From Flavobacteriaceae bacterium (GTDB lineage: Bacteria; Bacteroidota; Bacteroidia; Flavobacteriales; Flavobacteriaceae): 64,000 nucleotides of DNA. The notes under the pieces were generated by a model that worked only from the letters and a program-made list of their open reading frames with translations, was not told the DNA's origin and did not search any database. This document shows positions 34,784-43,058 of the stretch, one piece after another. The stretch covers positions 1 to 64,000 of the forward strand of contig CANFHX010000010.1 of the NCBI GenBank assembly GCA_947446865.1, written 5' to 3'. Positions within the stretch are counted from its first letter, which is position 1; the number at the start of each line of letters is the position of its first letter. The position numbers were made by a program, and so were the translations under genes.

Positions 34784-36076
34784 TTGCATATTTTTTAGAA
34801 ACTCCAATACCACTAGATACAATCCCACCAAGATTCCTGTTCCGAAAAAAGTAAACAAAAGGTACATCCAATGCATAGAATCTTGAAATTGTCCAAACGG
34901 AATAGCTTTAGTAAAGAACGTCCAATAGCTTTTTTGAACTCCTAAAATTAGTAGAACTATCCAAAAAAGAAGAAACGAATAGTTGAAGATTTTGATGCCA
35001 ATTTCAATTCTACTTTGCGATAATTTAGTAAACGGATTTTCTATTTCTAAGATATAAGCTATCGATGACAATAGAATCAAAGTATTAATACCGATAGTGG
35101 TTCCCATGGAATGGGCTACGGTAATGTGCGTTCCATGTGTGAATAAATTGATGGATGGAATGGACATTAACAATGCTAACAACAAATTTAAAAATACCCA
35201 AAAATCAGCTAGAATCATTAATCGATAGGCTATTGAAAATTCAATTTTGGTTTCTTCCGAAAGGGATTTTTTCCAATCGTAAATTATAGAAAATAAGATT
35301 ACCCATTCGGTCATGCTAATTGCATAGGCAAAATAACGAATCCAGGGTGCGGTTGGAATTATGTAAATATGGTGCGCCCAACCGAACATTAAATTGGTCA
35401 ATCCCAAAAGATAAAAGAAAAATGCTTTGGGCGACTTGGCATAGCTTTCGTCTTTGCTAATTTTTGCCATTACGTATAATGCGGTACCATAAACAAGCAT
35501 ATTCCACGAACCAACATACGAGCCACCAGCCTTCCATTGCAGAGCGATATTCTGAATATAATTGCTTTTAAAATAGGGCAACATCCAAAGATGTGCTTCG
35601 GTGAAATGGTAAATCATAAATACAATTCCGGTGGCCCACATCCAAAAATAAACTGGCCAATTCTTGAAGTTAGGAAGTGTGGTTTTGAAATAATTAATCC
35701 CAAAAACAATCCAACCTAAAGCAATTGGAAAATAAAAATAACTCGGGAATTCTAAATATTCTTTGCCTTCAAAATTTTTATTTAAAAAGGAAAAAATAAT
35801 ACCAATTCCGGTACTAGTAAACAGCCAGAAATGCCATTTTACAAGTGATTTATTTCCGTTTTGAAGGTAGTAATAAATACCGCCAATAGCCGCTAGAAGT
35901 ATCCAAGAAACTACAAAAAGCGTGTGCAACGGACGCAAGACATAGAATGGTAATACTTCTTTAATAAAGGTGGGAACTACATATTGAAAACCTGCTAGTA
36001 ATCCGCAAAGAAGTCCTAATAGCAATGCAATTAATCCTATTGTGATAAAATAGAAAGGGTACTTATTAGTTTTCAT
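34754..36076 (-). CDS. norB: Nitric oxide reductase catalytic subunit NorB, divergent
   Basis: The 440-residue haem-copper family protein has 12 transmembrane helices. Ligand positions: His51 (RPLHTLF) for low-spin haem, His162 (AHLW) and the His pair 235-236 (GWAHHIY) for the non-haem iron site, and His322 (THGTHITVAHSM) for high-spin haem b3. Two canonical NorB residues are different: the Glu four residues after the HLW His is Leu166, and the second His of the AHGH motif is Met324. It reduces NO to N2O using NorC as electron donor. It overlaps norC by 11 nt. Confidence 0.85.
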   Translation of the reverse strand: MKTNKYPFYFITIGLIALLLGLLCGLLAGFQYVVPTFIKEVLPFYVLRPLHTLFVVSWILLAAIGGIYYYLQNGNKSLVKWHFWLFTSTGIGIIFSFLNKNFEGKEYLEFPSYFYFPIALGWIVFGINYFKTTLPNFKNWPVYFWMWATGIVFMIYHFTEAHLWMLPYFKSNYIQNIALQWKAGGSYVGSWNMLVYGTALYVMAKISKDESYAKSPKAFFFYLLGLTNLMFGWAHHIYIIPTAPWIRYFAYAISMTEWVILFSIIYDWKKSLSEETKIEFSIAYRLMILADFWVFLNLLLALLMSIPSINLFTHGTHITVAHSMGTTIGINTLILLSSIAYILEIENPFTKLSQSRIEIGIKIFNYSFLLFWIVLLILGVQKSYWTFFTKAIPFGQFQDSMHWMYLLFTFFGTGILVGLYLVVLEFLKNMQLISKKDLEI

Positions 36077-36503
36077 ATTTTTGATTTTTGTATTTTAGAA
36101 TAACCCAACCATTCGATTCTATTTTGGCATTGGCATTTGGATAGATTCCTGTTTGATCCACCTCCTTTAAAAATTGCACCAAAGCATCTTTTTCGGTTTC
36201 CGATAAATTAAACTTTGGCATTACTTTAATTCCACTACTCATCAAAGCTTTTATATAGATTTCTCCTTTTCCTTTGGCAGAATACACGTTGGTTAAATCG
36301 GGACCTAAATAACCGCCAAGTCCATAAATTTGGTGGCACGAGTTGCAATTATTTTTAAGCCAAAGGGTTTCGCCGAGTTGTGCTTTTTTAGATAAATGAA
36401 CCGTTCCGAAATCGGATTTGGAAGTATAAATAATATAGTTATAAAAAGAGAATGAGATTATCAAAACACTCAAAATCAGAAGATATTTATGAAATGGTAC
36501 CAT
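36066..36503 (-). CDS. norC: Nitric oxide reductase cytochrome c subunit NorC
   Basis: The 145-residue protein has an N-terminal membrane anchor (about 7-26) and one c-type haem domain with CNSCH (Cys53, Cys56, His57) and the axial Met95 in IKVMPKF. It passes electrons to NorB. It is first in the norCB operon and overlaps norB by 11 nt. The operator and promoter lie at 36527-36570. Confidence 0.92.
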   Translation of the reverse strand: MVPFHKYLLILSVLIISFSFYNYIIYTSKSDFGTVHLSKKAQLGETLWLKNNCNSCHQIYGLGGYLGPDLTNVYSAKGKGEIYIKALMSSGIKVMPKFNLSETEKDALVQFLKEVDQTGIYPNANAKIESNGWVILKYKNQKYEN

Positions 36504-36526
36504 GCTTGGAAATAAAAAATAATTTA

Positions 36527-36570
36527 CAAATAGAAGAAAAGCAATTGACTATAAACATGATAATAATCAC
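36527..36570 (-). promoter_or_regulatory. Crp/Fnr-type operator and promoter of norCB
   Basis: ATGA-TAATAA-TCAC (36557-36570) has one mismatch from the palindrome. On the minus strand a TTTG core ends at 36527, 36.5 nt from the centre. The predicted start is near 36522, about 19 nt before the norC ATG. Confidence 0.7.
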
Positions 36571-36574
36571 AAAA

Positions 36575-36601
36575 AAGCGTGAATTACGACAATTCACGCT
36601 T
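36575..36601 (-). terminator. Terminator after fasciclin gene
   Basis: The 11-bp stem AAGCGTGAATT / AATTCACGCTT with a 5-nt loop is followed on the minus strand by a run of T. It insulates norCB from the fasciclin transcript and abuts the norCB operator. Confidence 0.88.
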
Positions 36602-36676
36602 TTCGACTTTAGTCAAAAGAAAAACAATATTTTACCTGAACATTAACGAACCGGTAATTGAATTAATAATCCGCTT

Positions 36677-37234
36677 TTATTTTGGTAAAAGAACATCTCC
36701 AATAACATGAATAATTCCGTTGGAAGTTGGTATTGAGGCTAAAATTTCAGAACCATTAACAAAGGTTTTCTCTCCTTTTTTAGTGATTTTTACTTTACCT
36801 CCATAAACCATATCAAAATCTTGACCATCTTGCATGTATTCTATTTTAAGCGTTCCAACATAAGTGTGATACCCAAGAATGTTTGATAATTTATCTTTGT
36901 TTTCAGGTTTCAACAAATCATCTACAGTCCCTGCAGGCAATTTTGCGAAAGCAGCATTAGTTGGGGCGAATACTGTAAAAGGTCCGGCATTACTTAAAGC
37001 ATCCACTAATCCTGCAGCTTTCACGGCAGTAACTAAAGTAGTGTGGTCTTTACTTCCTACAGCGGTTTGAACAATGTTAGGAGCTGAGTTTTCATCTTTA
37101 ACTCCAGATTGACCTGTGGTTCCTGCTGAAGTGGTGTCTGTTGTAGACGATGTTGTTGTAGCTTCATCGGTTTTTTTGCAACCTACTAAAGCAACAAAAC
37201 TAACTAATAGTAATAATTTAATTGTTTTTTTCAT
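36677..37234 (-). CDS. Fasciclin-domain lipoprotein
   Basis: The 185-residue lipoprotein has a lipobox ending in Cys19 (ALVGCKK), a Ser/Thr-rich linker and one FAS1 domain (about 48-185) with the conserved FTVFAPTNAAFAKLP and GNGIIHVIGDVLLP-like ends. Fasciclin proteins are adhesion or scaffold proteins in many phyla; the role here is unknown. It has its own Crp/Fnr-type operator, which suggests it is induced with denitrification. Confidence 0.88.
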   Translation of the reverse strand: MKKTIKLLLLVSFVALVGCKKTDEATTTSSTTDTTSAGTTGQSGVKDENSAPNIVQTAVGSKDHTTLVTAVKAAGLVDALSNAGPFTVFAPTNAAFAKLPAGTVDDLLKPENKDKLSNILGYHTYVGTLKIEYMQDGQDFDMVYGGKVKITKKGEKTFVNGSEILASIPTSNGIIHVIGDVLLPK

Positions 37235-37259
37235 AATGTTAATTCTTTGTTTATATGGG

Positions 37260-37307
37260 CAAAGTACCTAATTATGAAATAGTTATTTTATGAGTATAAT
37301 CATAAAA
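37260..37307 (-). promoter_or_regulatory. Crp/Fnr-type operator and promoter of the fasciclin gene
   Basis: TTTTATGA-GTATAA-TCATAAAA (37286-37307) is a palindrome with 8-nt arms. On the minus strand a TTTG core ends at 37260, 36.5 nt from the centre, giving a start near 37255 and a leader of about 20 nt. Confidence 0.78.
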
Positions 37308-37312
37308 TAGAA

Positions 37313-38542
37313 TTATTTTTTTTCTGCTTTTAAAGAAAAAAATACTGTAATTCCAATTCCAGAAACCAACACGATTGCAGCACCAAAAAGCAGCACATTA
37401 ACAAATGGAATTACAGTATAACTAAAGGAGGAAATGCCTTGAACGGCAAGGATAATTTCATTAATCAAAACTCCTATAGAGAAAGTAATCACTCCAATTT
37501 TAATGTTTTTTTGAAGCAAAATAAGAGCTTTTGCAAAAATATAAAACAATAAAAACAAGGAGAAAATAGCTAATAAAACCAAATGCAAATAAGCAATAAC
37601 TATCGGACGGAAACCAAAAGCCAACTGGCTAATTGCTGGAATGGTGGAAACGAGTTGCAACAGAAATTTTAAGCTTAAAGCAAAGGCAACAAAAAGCAAG
37701 AGATACCGCAAAAAAGGTTGAAATTGATGCAGAAAATCGCGTTTGGATTTTACTATAATAAAAAGAAATCGAAACCAAGTATATACTTGAACAAAAGCTG
37801 CAAGAACGGTAAAACAATAAATCCAAAGAGGTAAATCCCACCAAAGTGTAGAAAGAAAATAAGCGGGTATACAGGAAATGAAAAATAGTTTGAAAACATT
37901 TTTATAAAAAGGGTTTTCGTTTGTTTTTAAATTTAAAAAAGAAAACAATAAACCCATGCATGCAAAGAAAAACCAACCGTTGTATTGAAAATGCAAATAA
38001 TAAAAGATGGAAGCCAAATATTCGTCTTGGTGGATGTTTTTGGTGACCATCATATAAGCCAAAACAAAAGTGCCAAACGAAGAAATTACATTGAAAAACA
38101 ATGCTGCTTTAAACCAGTTTTTAGACAAATATTCTTTTGGAATTGCCTTTAAGTCTTGATAATAAAAATAGGCAAAGATACAAGCAACAACTATTGAAGC
38201 TGTCGAGAAAATAATGGATAATAATCCATATCCTTGAATAATGAAGAACACCAACATGCCATAAGCACAAATAAGATTGGCGATTAAAATTAAGTTATAT
38301 TTCTTTAAAAATCTAGCATCCAAATTCTTTATTCTAAATTCTAAAAATCCAATCATCAATACCATAATGGTATGGCTTATCCAACCCGTAAAAGCAAAAT
38401 GGGAATGGGAATGTTGCAAATGCTTTTGATCAAAAAATGGAAATTCAAATCCAATTTTGTACCGCATTAAAAGTCCTATAAGGGCTACAATAAGAAGATT
38501 TATCAAAGAGAATTTCAACCAAAACCTGCTGTTAAAATGCAT
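37313..38542 (-). CDS. Polytopic membrane protein of unknown function, coupled to a Crp/Fnr gene
   Basis: The 409-residue protein has about 12 transmembrane segments and His-rich helix starts: QHSHSHFAFTGWISH (about 42-56), YYLHFQYNGWFFFACMG, and IAYLHLVLLAIF. These His placements recall haem-copper oxidase family helices, but the canonical His-His and AHGH motifs are absent. It overlaps the Crp/Fnr stop by 1 nt (TAATG), so the two are translated together. A role in haem or NO-related membrane processes is possible; the family is not recognised. Confidence 0.55.
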   Translation of the reverse strand: MHFNSRFWLKFSLINLLIVALIGLLMRYKIGFEFPFFDQKHLQHSHSHFAFTGWISHTIMVLMIGFLEFRIKNLDARFLKKYNLILIANLICAYGMLVFFIIQGYGLLSIIFSTASIVVACIFAYFYYQDLKAIPKEYLSKNWFKAALFFNVISSFGTFVLAYMMVTKNIHQDEYLASIFYYLHFQYNGWFFFACMGLLFSFLNLKTNENPFYKNVFKLFFISCIPAYFLSTLWWDLPLWIYCFTVLAAFVQVYTWFRFLFIIVKSKRDFLHQFQPFLRYLLLFVAFALSLKFLLQLVSTIPAISQLAFGFRPIVIAYLHLVLLAIFSLFLLFYIFAKALILLQKNIKIGVITFSIGVLINEIILAVQGISSFSYTVIPFVNVLLFGAAIVLVSGIGITVFFSLKAEKK

Positions 38543-39135
38543 TAGAAATATATTTTGTGATTAATGATGTCTATTTTTTTACTTAATTTCATTTTGGCAA
38601 AAGCCCTAATAACGGTTTCCACACGCAAGCCCGTAAAATTTGCAATTTCTTGACGGGTGAAAGGAACCATTTCTTTTATTTTACAATCCTCCCCTTTTTT
38701 ATGCGCATATAAAAAAGCGGTGATTCTAAATTCGGGTTTTTGATTGATAATATCTTTAGATGTTTTGGCTTTAGAATGAATTCGTAGCGCCATTAAACTT
38801 AAAAATTTCTTTTGAATAGCTGGATATTCTTCTAATATTTTCAAAAACTTATCTTTAGTTAATTTAATAATTTTACTATCTTGAAAGGCAACTGCCGTTG
38901 CAGGATACGATTGATTAATTATTAATGGTGGTTCTCCAAAACTTTGCCCATTTGAAAAATAACCTTGGGTAAATTCCTTACCATCATCATTCGAATTATA
39001 CATTCGAACACTTCCTTCAATAATTTGGAAATAATAACTGGCGGATTCCTCTTCATCAAAAATTACTTGATTTTTTTTATATTCTTTGGCAATTGCACCC
39101 CAAGAAAAGAGTAAATCTAAATCTATTTGCGTCAT
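38542..39135 (-). CDS. Crp/Fnr-family transcription regulator of the denitrification genes
   Basis: The ATG at 39135 (MTQIDLDLLFSWGAIAKEY) is chosen; the upstream extension would run through the operator. The 197-residue protein has a cyclic-nucleotide-binding-like domain (20-125, EGSVRMYNSNDDGKEF, GQSFGEPPLI) and a C-terminal winged helix (about 150-197) with recognition helix TRQEIANFTGLRVETVIRAF, whose Glu and Arg match FNR-type DNA contacts. It lacks the FNR Cys cluster, so it may sense NO through haem like DNR. It shares a bidirectional promoter with the gene at 39326. Confidence 0.85.
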   Translation of the reverse strand: MTQIDLDLLFSWGAIAKEYKKNQVIFDEEESASYYFQIIEGSVRMYNSNDDGKEFTQGYFSNGQSFGEPPLIINQSYPATAVAFQDSKIIKLTKDKFLKILEEYPAIQKKFLSLMALRIHSKAKTSKDIINQKPEFRITAFLYAHKKGEDCKIKEMVPFTRQEIANFTGLRVETVIRAFAKMKLSKKIDIINHKIYF

Positions 39136-39194
39136 TGATTTTAAGTGTTTTAAGCTGTAAAGCCTTTGTTTAAAGCGATTCCAACTTATGGTTA

Positions 39195-39269
39195 CAAAGT
39201 TAATTTTTATAAAGTTAGTGAAATTATGACTCGAGTCATACAAAACAGTAATTTGATGATTTATCTTTG
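39195..39269. promoter_or_regulatory. Bidirectional Crp/Fnr-type promoter between regulator and Cys-motif gene
   Basis: The palindrome TATGACTC-GAGTCATA (39225-39240) is perfect. On the plus strand TATCTTTG (39262-39269) ends 36.5 nt from the centre. On the minus strand TAACTTTG ends at 39195, 37.5 nt from the centre. Both are perfect TAnnTTTG elements, so one operator fits both genes and the regulator gene would be self-regulated. Confidence 0.82.
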
Positions 39270-39325
39270 CAGAAGAAAAAATAAGCAAACGCAAGTTTAT
39301 TTTCAAAAAGAAGTCTAATACTATA

Positions 39326-39700
39326 ATGAACAAATTACTACTACTAGTTGCACTAGCTTTGTTTCTAAAACCTATAATACCGGTTATAGACTACGTGGTT
39401 AATTATCATTATATCAGTACCGTGCTTTGTGAAAATAAAGACAAGCCAAAATTAAAATGTAATGGTAAATGTCAATTAATGAAAGGTTTGGCCAAAGCAT
39501 CAAATGACGAAAAGCCTATTAATTCAGATAAAAAAAGCAACTTAAAGCAAGAAATTGAAGTGCTGTTTTTTCAAAACATAAAATCCTTACTCCCAAGACA
39601 AATTTATTTTCACAATACAATTTCTAATGGAGATAACTATACCAACTTTTACTTTCACTCGGTAAGTTGCTCCGTATTTCGTCCGCCAATTTCAGCTTAA
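39326..39700 (+). CDS. Small protein with Cys motif C-x3-C, possible metal-binding
   Basis: The 124-residue protein has a hydrophobic N-terminus (1-25), then LCENKDKPKLKCNGKCQLMKGL with three conserved-looking Cys (at about 35, 45 and 49). Similar short proteins occur in Bacteroidota next to outer-membrane transporters. No function is known to me. The Cys pattern suggests metal or haem contact, and the shared operator suggests a tie to denitrification, both inferred. Confidence 0.55.
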   Translation: MNKLLLLVALALFLKPIIPVIDYVVNYHYISTVLCENKDKPKLKCNGKCQLMKGLAKASNDEKPINSDKKSNLKQEIEVLFFQNIKSLLPRQIYFHNTISNGDNYTNFYFHSVSCSVFRPPISA

Positions 39701-39798
39701 ATTTTATCGGTTTAAAAAAGATGCAAATTTCATTAGTAGAATTACTTATGAGGGTTTTTATTGCATCATTATTTCAATTAAAATTTAAGAAAAAACAA

Positions 39799-40719
39799 AT
39801 GAAAAAATTACTTTTATCAATAGTTCTATTACTTACAACAATAGCAACAAACAGCCAATGTGCTTGTTGTGCAGGTGCGGGAATTGGAGCAACCAATGGC
39901 GATTACAATAACGGAATTCTTACACTTCCTAAAAAAATGTTTGTAATTGAAACCTATTCTGATTATCGAACTATAAAAAAAGGAGATGCTCCAGAAGAAG
40001 ATGAAAAACTTCTTACCAGCATGCTCATAAATACCATTGGGGTTCGCTATGGAATTACAAAAAAACTGACTATTTCTGCCTTATTGCCTTATGTAAGTCT
40101 ACGTACTAACTATGGATCAGATAGTGGATTAGGTGATTTAATAGTATTGGGCACCTACTCTATTTACCAAAAAAATAATTTAAATTTTGCCATTCAAGGA
40201 GGAATAAAGTTACCAACCGGCATTCAAAAAGACTCTAATTTTGATGATTCTACTATTATTATTGGATCAGGTTCTTATGATCCAATGGTAGGCTTATTAG
40301 CTTCCAAAAAATGGGATAAATTAACATTAAACGGAAATGTACTTTATAAAAAATCAAATCCTGGTTTTGAAAATAATTACTATGGTAGTTTATCTACTCA
40401 AAGCCTATCCTTATCCTATAAAATTAAAGGTGAAGCTGCCATTTGCTCATTGGATGAAAACGATAAAAAACCCAAAACAAATTTTGGCCTAACAGCTAAT
40501 TTAGGTTATACAGGGGAATGGTTAGACAAGCTAAAAGAAATGGATATAGTAGACGAAAATTCAGGGCATTATTTAGGTTTGGCAAACTTAGGAGCAACAT
40601 TTTCTTATAAAAAATGGGCCGTTCCTGTTACCTTTTCACAGCCTATTATTAGTAAAATGAATGGTACTCAAAACGATTTCGGTTTTCGATTTAGAATAGG
40701 AATTATTAGAGCATTTTAA
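39799..40719 (+). CDS. Outer-membrane beta-barrel, transporter-like
   Basis: The ATG at 39799 begins a good signal peptide (MKKLLLSIVLLLTTIATNSQ) followed by a mature N-terminus CACCAGAG with three Cys. The 306-residue protein is strand-rich, with alternating aromatics and GITKKLTISALLPYVS and KLPTGIQKDS segments typical of small transport-type barrels, and ends FRIGIIRAF. With the preceding Cys-motif protein it forms a pair under the Crp/Fnr-type promoter. Substrate unknown; copper or another metal is a guess from the Cys-rich ends. Confidence 0.7.
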   Translation: MKKLLLSIVLLLTTIATNSQCACCAGAGIGATNGDYNNGILTLPKKMFVIETYSDYRTIKKGDAPEEDEKLLTSMLINTIGVRYGITKKLTISALLPYVSLRTNYGSDSGLGDLIVLGTYSIYQKNNLNFAIQGGIKLPTGIQKDSNFDDSTIIIGSGSYDPMVGLLASKKWDKLTLNGNVLYKKSNPGFENNYYGSLSTQSLSLSYKIKGEAAICSLDENDKKPKTNFGLTANLGYTGEWLDKLKEMDIVDENSGHYLGLANLGATFSYKKWAVPVTFSQPIISKMNGTQNDFGFRFRIGIIRAF

Positions 40720-40730
40720 AAAATTTAAAA

Positions 40731-40762
40731 AAAAAGAGGTCGTAAATTTACGACCTCTTTTT
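40731..40762. terminator. Bidirectional terminator between convergent genes
   Basis: The palindrome AGAGGTCGTAAATTTACGAC followed by CTCT is flanked by A and T runs. It serves the barrel gene on plus and the 116-residue protein on minus. Confidence 0.92.
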
Positions 40763-40778
40763 TTTATTAAATCAACAA

Positions 40779-41129
40779 TTAGTATTGTGTTAATTTCAAT
40801 AATAATTCTTTATTTGCTTTTAATTGGCTCATTTGATTAGAATTTAATCCTCCTAATATTTTTTTACCATACATTTCGAAAATTACTTTTTTCTCATCTT
40901 CAGATTTAGCGGAACTTAAAGCTTCCAAACGCATATTTAATAGTGTATTCATGTCTTTTTTCAAACTTTCTTCCATAGTAACCGTTTTAGTCAAATTGAC
41001 TAAGTCTTTAGAAGTGCTTTCAGGTGTTATTGCTTCCGTTTTTACACTTTTAACTTTAGCAGCTTCTTGTGCACTTGCATTGAAACTAAATGCTAAAAAC
41101 AAGGATGCTATTACAATAATTTTTTTCAT
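40779..41129 (-). CDS. Secreted hypothetical protein, helical
   Basis: The 116-residue protein has a signal peptide (1-20, ...AFSFNASAQ) and a helical mature part with Met/Lys/Leu-rich segments (TVTMEESLKKDMNTLLNMRL). No family is recognised. It lies between the denitrification block and lysS, on the minus strand. Confidence 0.6.
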   Translation of the reverse strand: MKKIIVIASLFLAFSFNASAQEAAKVKSVKTEAITPESTSKDLVNLTKTVTMEESLKKDMNTLLNMRLEALSSAKSEDEKKVIFEMYGKKILGGLNSNQMSQLKANKELLLKLTQY

Positions 41130-41203
41130 AATATTTTTTTAGGTTGATTATTTAAGATGCTAATTTAATGTTTTTTTTTACAAATCGCATAAAATTCAAA
41201 AAT

Positions 41204-42898
41204 TTATGCTTTTAACTCCACTGTTTTATTTTCGCCATCTACCAAAACTTTAATTAAAGCATGTTTAGAAAGCCCTTTCATAGCAGCATCCCATTTTTTA
41301 CCACTTAATGCTGCACGCTCTTTTAATTGTGCTAAAGGTTGGTTGTTTTCTGCTTTTAAGAGACTTACTACTGCTTTTTCGTCCTCGGTTAATTCTACTT
41401 GTTTTTTCTCTGGTCGCATTTGCGGAAAGAAAAGGACTTCTTGAATAGAGGCATTATTAGTCAAAAACATTATCAATCGATCCATTCCAATTCCTAAACC
41501 AGAAGTTGGCGGCATTCCATATTCTAAGGCTCTTAAGAAATCGTTATCAATAAATTGCGTTGCTTCGTCATCACCACGTTCGGCTAATTTTAATTGCGAT
41601 TCAAAACGCTCTCTTTGGTCTATTGGGTCGTTCAATTCCGAATAGGCATTGGCAACTTCTTTACCACATACCATCAATTCAAAACGCTCCGTCAATTCTG
41701 GATTGTCGCGGTGTTCTTTACATAAAGGCGACATTTCTTTTGGATAATCGGTAATAAAAGTTGGCTGAATAAAATTTCCTTCGCATTTGGCGCCAAAAAT
41801 TTCATCAATTAATTTTCCTTTACCCATAGTAGCATCTACTTCAATTCCCATAGATCTTGCAGCATCAAACAATTCCGCTTCACTTTTTCCAGAAATATCA
41901 AAACCCGTAAAGTTTTTAATGGCATCCGTCATGGTTACTCTAGCATAAGGTGCTTTGAAACTCACTTTATGTTCACCAAATGTTGCGTCGGTAGTTCCAT
42001 TAACTTCCATGGCGCAATAATCTAACAAATTTTCAGTAAATTCCATCATCCAATTGTAGTCTTTGTAGGCTACATAAATTTCCATAGCGGTAAATTCTGG
42101 ATTGTGGGTTCGGTCCATTCCTTCGTTTCTAAAGTTTTTAGAAAACTCAAAAACACCATCAAAACCACCTACAATTAATCGTTTTAGATACAATTCATTG
42201 GCAATTCTCATGTACAACGGAATATCCAAACTATTGTGATGGGTAATAAATGGTCGTGCTGCTGCCCCACCCGCAATAGATTGCAATACAGGAGTTTCCA
42301 CCTCCATATAACCCGCTGCGTTGAAATAATTTCGCATGGCCGTGAAAAGTTTCGTTCTTTTGATAAAAACTTCTTTCACTTGCGGATTCACAACTAAATC
42401 TACATATCGCATTCGGTAACGCAATTCGGCATCGTTAAATGCGTCGTGCACATTTCCTTCTTCGTCTGTTTTTGGTAATGGCAATGGTCGTAAGGTTTTA
42501 CTTAAAAAAGTAAATCCATCCACACGAACACATTGCGCACCTACTTTGGTAGTGAATAATTCCCCTTCAATACCTATAAAATCTCCTAAATCGGTTAGTT
42601 TTTTAAACACTTGGTTGTAGGTAGTTTTATCTTCCTCTGGACACATTACGTCCCGATTAAGATACAACTGCATTCTGCCTTCACTATCTTGCAATTCGGC
42701 AAAGCACGCCTTTCCTTGATCGCGAACACTCATCAATCTTCCAGCAAGAATAACCTTCTTACCTTCTTCAAAGTTCTCCTTAACTTGCTTGGAAGTATGG
42801 TTTACCGGAAATAAATTGGCAGGATAAGGGTTGATTCCTAGAGCACGTAAAGCATCTAGTTTATCTCTTCTAATGATTTCTTGTTCTGAAAGTTGCAT
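41204..42898 (-). CDS. lysS: Lysyl-tRNA synthetase, class II
   Basis: The 564-residue enzyme has the OB-fold anticodon-binding domain (about 40-150) and the class II core with motif 2 (FRNEGMDRTHNPEFT) and motif 3 (GLGIGMDRLIMFLTN). After the usual C-terminus (FFPQMRPEKK) there is an extension of about 65 residues with a helical LKAENNQPLAQLKERAALSG segment, absent in E. coli LysS and typical of several Bacteroidota enzymes. A -7 element TATCTTTG lies at 42918-42925. Confidence 0.96.
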   Translation of the reverse strand: MQLSEQEIIRRDKLDALRALGINPYPANLFPVNHTSKQVKENFEEGKKVILAGRLMSVRDQGKACFAELQDSEGRMQLYLNRDVMCPEEDKTTYNQVFKKLTDLGDFIGIEGELFTTKVGAQCVRVDGFTFLSKTLRPLPLPKTDEEGNVHDAFNDAELRYRMRYVDLVVNPQVKEVFIKRTKLFTAMRNYFNAAGYMEVETPVLQSIAGGAAARPFITHHNSLDIPLYMRIANELYLKRLIVGGFDGVFEFSKNFRNEGMDRTHNPEFTAMEIYVAYKDYNWMMEFTENLLDYCAMEVNGTTDATFGEHKVSFKAPYARVTMTDAIKNFTGFDISGKSEAELFDAARSMGIEVDATMGKGKLIDEIFGAKCEGNFIQPTFITDYPKEMSPLCKEHRDNPELTERFELMVCGKEVANAYSELNDPIDQRERFESQLKLAERGDDEATQFIDNDFLRALEYGMPPTSGLGIGMDRLIMFLTNNASIQEVLFFPQMRPEKKQVELTEDEKAVVSLLKAENNQPLAQLKERAALSGKKWDAAMKGLSKHALIKVLVDGENKTVELKA

Positions 42899-43010
42899 AT
42901 AATAGTTTTTAAGCCTGCAAAGATAATAAAAGATTGGCGATTGCGTAATTTAGAATTCACATTTTTGTAGGAAACAATTGTGGGTAAGGTTTAAAATTTT
43001 ATTACAAAAA

Positions 43011-43036
43011 AAATGCCCCACTTACGTGAGGCATTT
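43011..43036 (-). terminator. Terminator after hppA
   Basis: AAATGCCCCAC / GTGAGGCATTT forms an 11-position stem with one C-A mismatch and a TTAC loop. On the minus strand it is followed by a run of T. Confidence 0.85.
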
Positions 43037-43058
43037 CCTTATAAAAAGTTTTGGAAAA

